In this document: positions 44,325-53,503 of the stretch, one piece after another
How positions within the stretch are numbered: the first letter of the stretch is position 1
Layout: every line of letters begins with the position of its first letter
Source: Stieleria tagensis
GTDB taxonomy: Bacteria; Planctomycetota; Planctomycetia; Pirellulales; Pirellulaceae
Length of the DNA: 64,000 nucleotides
Reading direction: 5' to 3'
Assembly: GCF_024129865.1 (NCBI RefSeq)
Contig: NZ_JAMYFE010000033.1
Span: 124,001 to 188,000, forward strand
Notes under the pieces: model-generated
The model's database searches: none
What the model was told of the DNA's origin: nothing
The model's input: only the letters and a program-made list of their open reading frames with translations
Position numbers and translations under genes: made by a program

Positions 44325-44777
44325 TCAAACTGTCGCCTTGCCTACACGGAATCGAGCGGGCGGCACACAAGTGCCATCGTGAAGCCTCCAAGCGTGATCT
44401 GAATACGATACGCGAGCGGTGGGAAAATCAACACGCTGCTGAACGATTTGCGTTTGAAGTTGCTCAGGGTCTTTGGCGACGTAATAGCTGGCCAATTCAA
44501 CTTCATGGCTTGTGCCATCATCAACCTTCACCCGCACTCGTGGACGAACAACCTCCTCACGCTCACCTTCATAGAGAACACGACCTGGGCTGGTTTCCGC
44601 TCGATGGTGGGTGCTGTCGGCGGGAGCATGTTTGGGGCCGCAGAGCTCCGTGACTTCAGCCACCATGACCTCACAGATCATCTCGCGGACACGTCCCCGC
44701 AGGAAGTCGCGGAAGACTTGGCCGGTTTCAGACGCAGAAGCTTGCCCGAGGGTTTGCAAAAGACTAACTTCGTACAT
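44325..44777 (-). pseudogene. IS256-type transposase, N-terminal remnant
   Basis: Reading from the ATG at 44777, about 150 residues. FRDFLRGRVREMICEVMVAEVTELCGPKH and RPRVRVKVDDGTSHEVELASYYVAKDPEQLQTQ correspond to the N-terminal region of IS256/mutator-type transposases, ending where the catalytic core begins. After QIVQQ the sequence departs, and no DDE residues follow. So it is a truncated copy. The upstream hairpins (44789-44843) may belong to it. Confidence 0.6.
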
Positions 44778-44788
44778 CGACTTCTCCT

Positions 44789-44843
44789 CGCCGGTTGCAG
44801 CCGGCGAAAATTGAAACGTTGCGGAGGGCAGATTCTGCCCTCC
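44789..44843. repeat. Two hairpins upstream of the IS256 remnant
   Basis: CGCCGG/CCGGCG (44789-44794 with 44801-44806) and GGAGGGCAGA/TCTGCCCTCC (44823-44832 with 44834-44843, single-base centre T). The second is a strong 10-bp stem. Its role is not clear; it may be the edge of the old element or a transcription stop for neighbouring genes. Confidence 0.5.
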
Positions 44844-45111
44844 GGGAGACCATCTTTCAACTTTCAACAATTATTGGGACGCTTCCGAAATAAGACGCTT
44901 GCTCTACGAGGCTCCAATTGACGGCGATGATCGTTGCCGTTGTATTTCTGTCTCCATACTAAGTCATGCAATGTGAGACGCTCCAAGTTTCGAGGGCAAT
45001 GCGACGGTATGTCCGCCCGATTTTGAAAGCCGCGCGCTGCATGATTATGCCGTTGCAAAACAAGGATTTGAATTCATGACCGTCATCACCCCTGGCAAGG
45101 ACTCTGAACAG

Positions 45112-47472
45112 ATGAGAACTGACGCAACAATATTCGTGTTATTCTCCCTCATTGCAATCTTGAGTGGTGGTACTGCCACTGCTCAGACGACTCCAGCTGA
45201 CCTGAAGCGACAGGCGGTGCTCCCCTATGCGGAACAAAAGTTCTCTGGCAATGTCGGAACAACTTATTTGAATTCGGACCCCGCGAAGTTTCCAACGCCA
45301 GTCAAAGCGCCCGATGGCGCACCAAATGTCTTGCTTGTCTTACTCGACGACGTGGGCTTCGGCCAATTTAATGTGACAGGCGGCGGTGTCCCTTCACCCG
45401 CAATGGACAAGTTGGCCAAAGAAGGGCTCACCTTCACTCGCTTCCACACCACCGCCCTATGCTCGCCGACGCGAGCAGCGCTTCTGACCGGGCGCAATCA
45501 CAATGTAGCGGGGACTGGCGTTATCACCGAGCTTGCGACCGGCTATGACGGCTATACAGGCGTCATTCCCAAGGATACTGCCTCGGTCGCAGAAATCCTG
45601 CGACAGAACGGTTATATCACCGCGTGGATCGGTAAGAACCACAATACGCCGATCTACGAAACCAGCGTCATGGGCCCGTTTGACCATTGGCCAAACGGAC
45701 TCGGCTTCGATTATTTCTACGGTTTCATGGCGGGGGACACAAACCAGGTCCGGCCCTATCTCTTCGAGAATCAGACCCCACTAGGCACTCCCGAAACCAA
45801 GGAATACTACCTCAGCACCGATCTTGCCGATCACACAATTAACTGGTTAACGAAGCTTGAGGCCGTCCAACCCGACAAACCCTGGTTCGCCTATCTAGCG
45901 CCCGCCGCAACCCATGCTCCACACCAGGCCCCCAAAAAACTGATTGAGAAGTTTAAGGGCAAGTTCGACATGGGTTGGGATGTCTATCGCGAGCAGACTT
46001 TCCAGCGGCAAAAGGAACGCGGGATCATCCCAGCGAATGCCGAACTGACTCCACGTCCCGCTAGTCTGCCAGCCTGGGATAGCCTGAACAACGATCAAAA
46101 GCGGCTTTATAGTCACATGATGGAGGTCTTCGCCGCCTATGGTGAGCAGGTCGATTATGAAGTCGGGCGAGTGCTTGATTATGTCAAGACTCTTCCTGAC
46201 GCGGAGAACACGATGATCATCTATATCGTCGGCGATAACGGCGCGTCAGCCGAAGGCGGTTTCGACGGCACATTGAATGAGAATGCCTTCTTCAATGCCT
46301 ATCTAATGAAAACCGAGGACATGCTCGACCGTATCGACGAGATCGGGACCGAGCTTCATTTCAACCACTTTCCAGCCGGTTGGGCTTGGGCGGTGGATTC
46401 CCCATTCCAGTGGACTAAGCAAGTTGCCAGCCACCTCGGAGGCGTACGCAATCCGATGATCGTCAAATGGCCCGCCCGGTTCAAGCAAGCCGGCGAGACC
46501 CGTACCCAGTTCCTTCACGTCATTGACATCGCGCCAACCATCCTAGAAGCCGCTCATATCCCTGAGCCTCGTAGCGTCAACGGCACCGCCCAAACGCCAA
46601 TTCAGGGGAAAAGCTTTCTGAGCGTGTTGAACGACGGAAATGCCAAAGAAGTTCGGACGAGTCAATACTTCGAAATGTTCGTTAATCGCGGCATCTACAA
46701 AGATGGCTGGTGGGCCGCCTCGCGCGCTTTCGAGCCTTGGGACCCAGTTCGCGGCGAATTTGATCCGCTGAAGGCGAATTGGGAACTCTACAATCTCGAC
46801 GATGATTTCAGCCAAGCAAAGGACATTGCCGCCAAGCATCCCGACAAACTTGAAGAGCTTAAGGCACTGTGGTGGGCTGAGGCCTCAGTCAACAAGGCGT
46901 TGCCACTAGACTGGCGCGGCGCGGAACGATTCAGCGCCGAAGAGACTGGAAAGCCAAATCTGGCTGGCGGTCGCTCTAGCTTCACCTATAACGGCGTGCT
47001 TGCCGGGCTGCCGGAATCCTCGGCCCCAGACCTGAAGAACAAGTCCTTCAGCGTCACCGCTAAGGTCAAGATCGAGGAGGATGCCAATGGCATGATCTTC
47101 ACCCAAGGCGGCAATACCGGCGGTTGGGCCTTCTATCTGAAGGACGGTAAGTTGAAAGCCTCGCATAACTATATCGACGTCGCGGTCTATTTGGTCGAGA
47201 GCGATAGTCCCGTCCCTGCCGGTGACCATGAGTTGAAGGTGGACTTCGCCTATCAGGGTGGTAGAGAGATGGGCAAGAATGGCATCTTGACGCTGTTCAT
47301 CGACGGCAAGCAAGCAGGTTCGGGGACTGTTGAGAAGACCACCCCGTTCAAATACTCGCTTTCCGAAAATCAGGACATCGGGACCGACACCGGCACTCCC
47401 GTGACCTACGACTATCAGGCCCCACTCGACTTCCAGGGTGAACTCAAAACGGTCGTTGTTGAGATCAAATAA
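45112..47472 (+). CDS. Sulfatase 3, large arylsulfatase
   Basis: From the ATG at 45112, 786 residues, which gives a signal peptide (ATIFVLFSLIAILSGGTATA); an ATG at 45076 adds 12 residues. VLLVLLDDVGFGQF is the metal site, and Cys117 in CSPTRAALLTGRNHN the formylglycine motif. GKNHNTP replaces the usual GKWHLG. The central part (FAYLAPAATHAPHQAPKKL) and a C-terminal domain (VTAKVKIEEDANGMIF, GGWAFYLKDGKL) are found in the long arylsulfatases of Proteobacteria and planctomycetes; the last domain resembles a concanavalin-like sugar-binding fold. The codon choice is freer in C/T than the core genes to the left, which suggests transfer. Confidence 0.9.
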   Translation: MRTDATIFVLFSLIAILSGGTATAQTTPADLKRQAVLPYAEQKFSGNVGTTYLNSDPAKFPTPVKAPDGAPNVLLVLLDDVGFGQFNVTGGGVPSPAMDKLAKEGLTFTRFHTTALCSPTRAALLTGRNHNVAGTGVITELATGYDGYTGVIPKDTASVAEILRQNGYITAWIGKNHNTPIYETSVMGPFDHWPNGLGFDYFYGFMAGDTNQVRPYLFENQTPLGTPETKEYYLSTDLADHTINWLTKLEAVQPDKPWFAYLAPAATHAPHQAPKKLIEKFKGKFDMGWDVYREQTFQRQKERGIIPANAELTPRPASLPAWDSLNNDQKRLYSHMMEVFAAYGEQVDYEVGRVLDYVKTLPDAENTMIIYIVGDNGASAEGGFDGTLNENAFFNAYLMKTEDMLDRIDEIGTELHFNHFPAGWAWAVDSPFQWTKQVASHLGGVRNPMIVKWPARFKQAGETRTQFLHVIDIAPTILEAAHIPEPRSVNGTAQTPIQGKSFLSVLNDGNAKEVRTSQYFEMFVNRGIYKDGWWAASRAFEPWDPVRGEFDPLKANWELYNLDDDFSQAKDIAAKHPDKLEELKALWWAEASVNKALPLDWRGAERFSAEETGKPNLAGGRSSFTYNGVLAGLPESSAPDLKNKSFSVTAKVKIEEDANGMIFTQGGNTGGWAFYLKDGKLKASHNYIDVAVYLVESDSPVPAGDHELKVDFAYQGGREMGKNGILTLFIDGKQAGSGTVEKTTPFKYSLSENQDIGTDTGTPVTYDYQAPLDFQGELKTVVVEIK

Positions 47473-47731
47473 GCGAGGACGGTGCAAGATATTCTGTTTG
47501 TCGAGGGACGGTCTGCTTCAACGCTTATCGTCCAGCGCAAAACATTGACCGCCGAAAGCGGGTGACAAGACCTTTGCCCGTTTTTTGGTGGTCGCGTTTT
47601 GGGCCATGGAAACTGTTTGGCTGGGCGGCTCACTGATGGGATAGTCACAATTTGAGAAGCGTTTGGCAAGGTGACAAAGGAGGCTGCTTTGCGCCTTACG
47701 GGCCGCTGTACATCAACTCCTGAGGTCTATT

Positions 47732-49162
47732 ATGAATAGAGGTGTTCTGTTAACGATCGCGGTGCTCGCAGTGGCACCACTTTTTTCCGAAACCTCGCAT
47801 GCCCAGGATAAACCGAACATCGTCCTTATTGTGATGGACAATCTGGGCTGGGGGGAAATTGGCGTCTATGGCGGTGGAATTCTCCGGGGTGCTGAAACGC
47901 CTCGTCTCGATATGCTTGCCAGTGAGGGAATGCGGCTGCTGAATTTCAACGTGGAGACCCAATGCACACCTAGCCGCTCAGCGCTGATGACAGGGCGTCA
48001 TGCAATACGCTCGGGAACCACCAAAGTTGTTTGGGGACAGCTTTATGGATTGACACAGTGGGAAGTCACCATCGCCGAGTTGCTTTCCGAACAAGGGTAT
48101 GCCACGGCGATGTACGGCAAGTGGCACCTGGGTGACACGAAAGGTCGCTTCCCTACAGATCAGGGTTTTGACGATTGGTACGGAATCCCCAATACCACGG
48201 ACGAGTCGCTCTACACTGCCGGTTTCATGTACGACCCAAAAGTGCTTGAGCCACCCTCGATCATGGAAAGTAAAAGAGGGGAGCAACCCAAGAAAGTCAA
48301 AGTCTACGATCGCGAGGCTCGGCGGAGAATCGATGCCGAATTAGCCGAACGTACAGTGGATTTTATGAAACGGAGCGTCGCTGCCAACAAGCCATTCTTC
48401 GCTTATGTACCGTTTACGCTGGTTCACGTCCCGACACTACCCCACCCGGATTTCGACGGGAAGACCGGTAACGGCCGTTGGGCAGATGCGCTGGCGGAGT
48501 TGGACTACCGGGCTGGACAAGTTCTTGACGCGATCGACGATCTCAACGTTCGCGAGAACACGATTGTCATCTGGTTGAGCGAGAACGGTCCAGAAGAGCT
48601 TTTCCCCCACAATGGAACGGCAGGGCCCTGGCGAGGCACATACTTCACGGCGTTAGAAGGATCGCTTCGCGCTCCATTTCTGGTCCGTTGGCCTGGCAAG
48701 ATCAAGGCCGGTTCGGTGAATAATGAGATCGTGCATATTGCCGACCTCTATCCCACTTTGGCACGAATAGGTGGCGCGAAGATGCCAACGGATCGAACCA
48801 TTGACGGGCTTGACCAAACCGACTTCCTCACAGGCAAGGCCGAGCATTCGCCGCGGGAGGGCTTCCCTGTCTACAACGGAGATTTGCTGCAGGCATACAA
48901 GTGGCGAAACTGGAAGCTGCACTTTATGACACAGGATACAATGGGCTCAATCATTGAGCGGCCCGGAATGCCAAGGCTCTACAACTTGTTGACCGATCCC
49001 AAGGAGGAGTACGACCTTGTTGAAAAGGGCGGAGAATGGGGTGAAAAGAATTTTTGGGTGATGCCGCCGATCAGCAAGCTCGTTAATGAACACGCAAAGA
49101 GCCTAATGGATGAACCACCAATTAAGCTCGGCACTCCTGAACCGTACAGACCTGGGAAGTAA
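47732..49162 (+). CDS. Sulfatase 4 (type I, formylglycine)
   Basis: 476 residues with signal peptide (VLLTIAVLAVAPLFSETSHA). The metal motif reads IVLIVMDNLGWGEIG, with Asn where a second Asp is usual. Cys78 in CTPSRSALMTGRH is the formylglycine motif, and GKWHLGDTKG the second signature. SENGPEELFPHNGT and the terminal YNLLTDPKEEYDLVEKGG are family features. It follows sulfatase 3 by 259 bp on the same strand; I see no terminator in that gap. Activity may be affected by the Asp-to-Asn change, but it is known that some active members vary here, so this is open. Confidence 0.9.
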   Translation: MNRGVLLTIAVLAVAPLFSETSHAQDKPNIVLIVMDNLGWGEIGVYGGGILRGAETPRLDMLASEGMRLLNFNVETQCTPSRSALMTGRHAIRSGTTKVVWGQLYGLTQWEVTIAELLSEQGYATAMYGKWHLGDTKGRFPTDQGFDDWYGIPNTTDESLYTAGFMYDPKVLEPPSIMESKRGEQPKKVKVYDREARRRIDAELAERTVDFMKRSVAANKPFFAYVPFTLVHVPTLPHPDFDGKTGNGRWADALAELDYRAGQVLDAIDDLNVRENTIVIWLSENGPEELFPHNGTAGPWRGTYFTALEGSLRAPFLVRWPGKIKAGSVNNEIVHIADLYPTLARIGGAKMPTDRTIDGLDQTDFLTGKAEHSPREGFPVYNGDLLQAYKWRNWKLHFMTQDTMGSIIERPGMPRLYNLLTDPKEEYDLVEKGGEWGEKNFWVMPPISKLVNEHAKSLMDEPPIKLGTPEPYRPGK

Positions 49163-49370
49163 GCTGACGATGCAAATCTGCTAGGCGTTTGTTACAAAGC
49201 AATTGACCGTAGCAGGACTTGCGTCCCTGATTGCGTTGTTCAAGTTGCGGCACTCGTTTTCTTTTGGGGAATTTTCAGGGTTTCCTTGCCAATCAAATTT
49301 GCTTTGCGACGCTGCTAGAAAAGCTGTCTGGTGAACCGCTTGAGCCCCGCTTTGAAAGGTGACTAGCGAT

Positions 49371-49785
49371 TTACTTCAGCTGTTTGCGATATTCTCCGAC
49401 CAGCCCGTTTAGCCCGGCAAAAGTCTCTGGATCGGATGTTTGCAGGTCAGAAAGAGCAGAGAAAAAAGTTCTAACCGTGTCCTGTCGCCCCGCCTTTGTT
49501 AATGGCAAGGTTCTTACGGGTTATCAACGCATCGTAAATCGTTGGTTTCCCCGTCGTTATGCAAGCTAATGTCGTCGATGGGACTTGCCTGAGGATGCCA
49601 TAAGCAGTAGGCCTCGCAGCCTCGATTTGTCTTTTCAGCGATCTACGATCACGGCTTGGAACGCGGCGCAGAAAGCTGTTTGGCGAACCATCTTGCAGGC
49701 ATCGCGCCTGGTATTTGGAACTACTAAAAACGCAACTCCCTGTGATCAGGAAGATTGCTGGATCATTCCAGTCGCCAGATCGCTA
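49371..49785 (-). pseudogene. C-terminal remnant of a minus-strand gene, frameshifted
   Basis: Stop at 49371-49373, preceded on the minus strand by a protein-like end (TVRTFFSALSDLQTSDPETF, then AGLNGLVGEYRKQLK). Further upstream the frame hits stops near 49517, but another frame is open from about 49785 to 49480 (AYGILRQVPSTTLACITTGK, PTIYDALITRKNLAINKGG). Joining them needs one frameshift near 49485, at the run of G in ggcgggg. No start is visible. I do not recognise the family. The rest of the 1-kb gap between sulfatase 4 and the amidohydrolase holds nothing else I can support. Confidence 0.3.
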
Positions 49786-50173
49786 AAGCGCGTCGCTAGC
49801 GAGTATCAAAAGCGGTTCTGTGCCGCACTTCGTGATTGCATTTCATCAGGCAGTAACAGAAAATATGGTCTCGCAATTGGTGAAGGTACAGGCCGTCGTC
49901 CTCAGCCCTTGTCTGCGATCGAATTGAATGATTCGAAGGAAAGGCCCATGTGCAGGTTAGTTGGCGGCGTGATCAAAGCTTAGGGTACAAACAGTGCCAG
50001 CGAGGGACTGACGACTCGTGACGACCGATCCAGCACTTGATGGCCGCACATGTAATCATGCTGACGGATTACCCACCGATGCAGAAGGCTGCAACCCTTG
50101 ATTCAGCGCCCTGATGCAACAGCTTATGCCCGACAAGCAGTAAGCCCTCAACTATTCACAAGGAAAACGACCT

Positions 50174-52069
50174 ATGTGCCTGCAACGATCGCCTGAGAAA
50201 TCTGCATTGTTACTTGCGGCAATCCTTTCCATTCTCGTATCCAATAACGTACCAAATGCCGCGGCTCAGACAGCAGACTCCGTCTACCACAACGGTACCA
50301 TCGTCACTATGAACGACACTCAACCAACCGCTGAAGCCGTGGCGGTCAAGGACGGCAAGATTCTCGCCGTCGGCACAATGGACGAGGTCCTTGAGACCAG
50401 GGGCGACGCCACCAAACTGATCGATCTCGGCGGCAAGACGATGCTGCCCGGTTTCATCGACTCGCACGGCCACACCTACATGGTCGGAATCCAGGCGAGC
50501 ACGGCCAATGTGCTTCCGCCGCCCGACGGAAACGGCAGTGATATTCCCAGCATTCAGACGCTCCTCTCCGACTGGGCAGAGAACAACCAGGAAGCCGTTA
50601 AGAAGGTGGGTTGGATTGCCGGCTTCGGCTACGACGACTCGCAACTCGCCGAGAAACGCCATCCCGCCAAGGAGGACCTCGACAAGGTCTCGACGGAGCT
50701 TCCGGTGCTGATCATCCACCAATCCGGACACCTCGGGGTGGCCAACAGCAAGGCGCTGGAACTCGCCGGCATTGACGCGAGCACTGAAAACCCGAACGGC
50801 GGCGTCTTCCGCCGCAAGGAAGGCACGAATGAGCCCAACGGAGTGTGTGAGGAATACGCTTTCTTCATGCTCGTCGGCAAGCTGGTCGGGACCTTCGACA
50901 ATAATATTAACGACGCGTTGGTGGTCGAGGGCGCGAAGCTCCAGGCCTCCTACGGCTACACCACCGCCCAGGAAGGCCGGGCGATCGGTTCCGGTCTTGC
51001 CGCCATGGAGCGGGTAGCCGATTCGGGAGAGCTTCCGATCGACCTTGTCTCCTATCCCGACGTACTGGAGGTGGAGAATCCAAAGCCGACAATGGAATAC
51101 AAGAACCATTACCGCGTGGGCGGCGTTAAGCTGACTATCGATGGCTCGCCGCAGGGCAAAACGGCATGGTTAACGAAGCCCTACTTTGTTCCACCCGACG
51201 GGCAGGACAAGGACTACGTGGGCTACTCGGCCATCGACCAGGAGACTACTCTTGCCGCGGTTGAAAAGGCCTATGCCAATGGCTGGCAGATCCTCTGCCA
51301 CTGCAATGGTGATGCAGCCTCCGACCGCTACATTGCCGCGATCGGCAAGGCGAAGGAGAAGCACCCGGACGTGGACAACCGCCCGGTCCTCATCCACGGC
51401 CAGGTCCTGAGGGAGGAGCAGGTCGAGTCGCTCCACAAGCTCGACATCTTCCCGTCACTGTTCCCCATGCACACCTACTACTGGGGTGACTTTCACCGTG
51501 ACTCGGTGCTGGGCCCCGAGCGTGCAACCAACATCTCACCGACCGGATGGGTGCTGGAACGCGGCATGATGTTCGGCAGCCACCATGACGCCCCTGTCGC
51601 GTTGCCCGACTCGATGAGAATCCTATCGGCTACCGTCACTCGCAAGACCCGCACTGGAAAAGTGCTCGGTCCAGAGCATCGAGTGCCTGTTGCGACCGCG
51701 CTTAAGGCACTTACGATTTGGGCGGCCTGGCAGCACTTCGAGGAGAAGACTAAAGGCAGCATCGAAGTCGGCAAGCTTGCCGATTTTGCTGTGCTTTCCG
51801 ATAACCCGCTAGAGATCGACGAGGACAAGCTCGCTGACATCAAGGTCTTGGAGACCATCAAGGAAGGGAAAAGCGTTTACAAACGTCCGGTCGGAAACGC
51901 TTCGCTTTCCAATCCCGCCGTCTTCGGGATCACTCTCGACCACTCGGGCGATAGGCATTGTGAAGGAAGCCAAATCCCGGGCTTCAAACCTGTCTGCGGC
52001 GACGGCTGTTTCAACCACGGCCTCAGCGTCATGCTCCGCGCGATTGAAAGCGCGGCCGTTGCAAAATGA
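50174..52069 (+). CDS. Secreted amidohydrolase, YtcJ-like
   Basis: 631 residues with a signal peptide (SALLLAAILSILVSNNVPNAAA). The amidohydrolase superfamily is marked by VYHNGTIVTMNDTQPTAEAVAVKDG, the beta sandwich, and LPGFIDSHGHTYMVG (metal His residues). VLIIHQSGHLGVANSKALELAG, LCHCNGDAASDRYI (active-site His region) and KLADFAVLSDNPLEI close the barrel. This is the Amidohydro_3/YtcJ group, whose substrates are mostly unknown. A 60-residue C-terminal extension rich in Cys and His (HCEGSQIPGFKPVCGDGCFNHG) is unusual. The gene is next to the IS1380-type element. Confidence 0.88.
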   Translation: MCLQRSPEKSALLLAAILSILVSNNVPNAAAQTADSVYHNGTIVTMNDTQPTAEAVAVKDGKILAVGTMDEVLETRGDATKLIDLGGKTMLPGFIDSHGHTYMVGIQASTANVLPPPDGNGSDIPSIQTLLSDWAENNQEAVKKVGWIAGFGYDDSQLAEKRHPAKEDLDKVSTELPVLIIHQSGHLGVANSKALELAGIDASTENPNGGVFRRKEGTNEPNGVCEEYAFFMLVGKLVGTFDNNINDALVVEGAKLQASYGYTTAQEGRAIGSGLAAMERVADSGELPIDLVSYPDVLEVENPKPTMEYKNHYRVGGVKLTIDGSPQGKTAWLTKPYFVPPDGQDKDYVGYSAIDQETTLAAVEKAYANGWQILCHCNGDAASDRYIAAIGKAKEKHPDVDNRPVLIHGQVLREEQVESLHKLDIFPSLFPMHTYYWGDFHRDSVLGPERATNISPTGWVLERGMMFGSHHDAPVALPDSMRILSATVTRKTRTGKVLGPEHRVPVATALKALTIWAAWQHFEEKTKGSIEVGKLADFAVLSDNPLEIDEDKLADIKVLETIKEGKSVYKRPVGNASLSNPAVFGITLDHSGDRHCEGSQIPGFKPVCGDGCFNHGLSVMLRAIESAAVAK

Positions 52070-52087
52070 ATATTCTTAAAGTCCTAG

Positions 52088-53450
52088 ACTTCAATCAAGC
52101 GAGAGCCTGATTTAGAGAAACAAAAGGAACTCGAAAACCCTCAGCGTTTTGCGGGTGTATTGGAGGTTACCAAGCTTCCGATCTGCTCACTCAACGGAGG
52201 GTTTCGAGTGAACGCCAAAGTACGCCAGCAGCTGCGAAAACGCAAACAGAAATTTTTACGTCGAATCTCAGTCGAACATGGCAAGTGGCAATCGCCCCTA
52301 ATCCGTCCGGCGACAACCAAGCTCGAGTTGGCCGAGAAGCAGCAGGCTGTCGCTTGCGGTGGTCTCGCGGCGATCGTCGAGCTCATCAAAACGCTCGGGC
52401 TTCGAAAGGAGCTGAATCGGTCGGCCAGCGTCTTAAAACTTCATCTGCCCTATGACGAAGCGGATCACATCCTCAACATTGCCCTTCACTTGCTCGCCGG
52501 TGGAACATGCCTTGATCACATCGAACATCGACGCAATGACGAAGCCTATCTCGATGCCCTTGGATCCGAACGCATCCCCGACCCGACGACAGCGGGTGAC
52601 TTTTGTCGACGATTCAGCCACATGTAGCTGATCCTGGTGATGCAGGCGATCGATCGTGTTCGACAAATGGTCTGGAGACAGCAGGAAGACAGTTTCTTCG
52701 ACCGAGCACTTGGATCGCTGGGATGATTCGGGCGTGAAGTTTGTCCTCGGCTACTCGGCGCATCAAAACCTCTGCCAAATAGCCGATTCCTTGCCAAAAA
52801 CCGCATGGAAACGCCTCGATCGATCCTCAGCGAGTGCGACAGATAAGGCGACACGTGCGAAACGTCCCAAAGTCAAGGAAGCCATCGTGGTAGCGGGTGG
52901 GTACAAGAACAAACGGCTGGCCGGTGAGAGCTACGCCGAATTCGAGTATCGTCCCACGGCATGCGAGAAGTCGTACCGGATGGTCGTCGTACGCAAAGAC
53001 ATCGATGTGACCAGTGGCCAGCAACTATTGTTCTCCGAAGAAAAGTACTTCTTTTACGTCACCAATGAATCGGCAGGCGATGTCCCCACTCGCGAAGTGA
53101 TTCGTGCGAGCAACAAACGTTGCGACCAAGAAAACACGATCAGCCAGCTGAATGCCAGCGGCGCACTGAGCGCACCGCTAGACAACCTCGAAAGCAACAT
53201 GGCGTACATGGTGTTCGCGTCATTGGCTTGGACGTTGAAAACGTGGAGCGGAATGTTGATCCGGATCAAAGGCTACGAAGGTCAACGACGAGTGCGTCGG
53301 GAAGCACGCAACCGCATCGTTCGGATGGAATTTTGGACCTACTTGAACTCACTGATACTCCTTCCGGCACAGGTCATTCGTTCATCACGTCGGCGAATCT
53401 TCCGCCCGCAAAAAGCTCAAAATCTCAATCAATGCTCGCTTGATTGAGGA
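52088..53450 (+). mobile_element. IS1380-type insertion sequence, internally deleted
   Basis: Left end ACTTCAATCAAGCGAG (52088-52103) and right end CTCGCTTGATTGAGGA (53435-53450) are inverted with 14 of 16 matches, 13 in a row. Both are flanked by CTAG (52084-52087 and 53451-53454), a 4-bp target duplication. Length 1363 bp, shorter than the 1.6-1.7 kb usual in the family. The transposase inside is broken. CTAG is itself a palindrome and common enough that the duplication could be chance, but together with the ends it is persuasive. Confidence 0.8.
52160..53447 (+). pseudogene. IS1380-type transposase, broken
   Basis: The first part, to 52626, has NAKVRQQLRKRKQKFLRR, KLHLPYDEADHILNIALHLL and DPTTAGDFCRRFSHM, the N-terminal half of IS1380 transposases, then a TAG at 52624-52626 in frame. 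After it the frame continues (QAIDRVRQMVWRQQEDSFF) but soon meets the part TEHLDRWDDSGVKFVLGY in another frame. In intact proteins about 100 residues with two of the catalytic aspartates lie between. So there is one nonsense codon and one deletion of roughly 300 bp near 52700. The C-terminal part (ASNKRCDQENTISQLNASGA, NMAYMVFASLAWTLKTWSG) is intact. Confidence 0.8.
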
Positions 53451-53503
53451 CTAGCCCTCAGAATAATCGTGTGCCTAGTTGGTTTGAGATTGGATCGAGC
53501 TAA

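Noticed and set aside
47560-47620. Terminator between sulfatases 3 and 4 (cgggt ... gcccgtttttt)
   Set aside because: Only about five base pairs can form with a wobble; too weak to list.
49585-49983. Plus-strand frame of 132 residues in the sulfatase 4 - amidohydrolase gap
   Set aside because: Low-quality composition and no motif; the opposite strand reads more like eroded protein.
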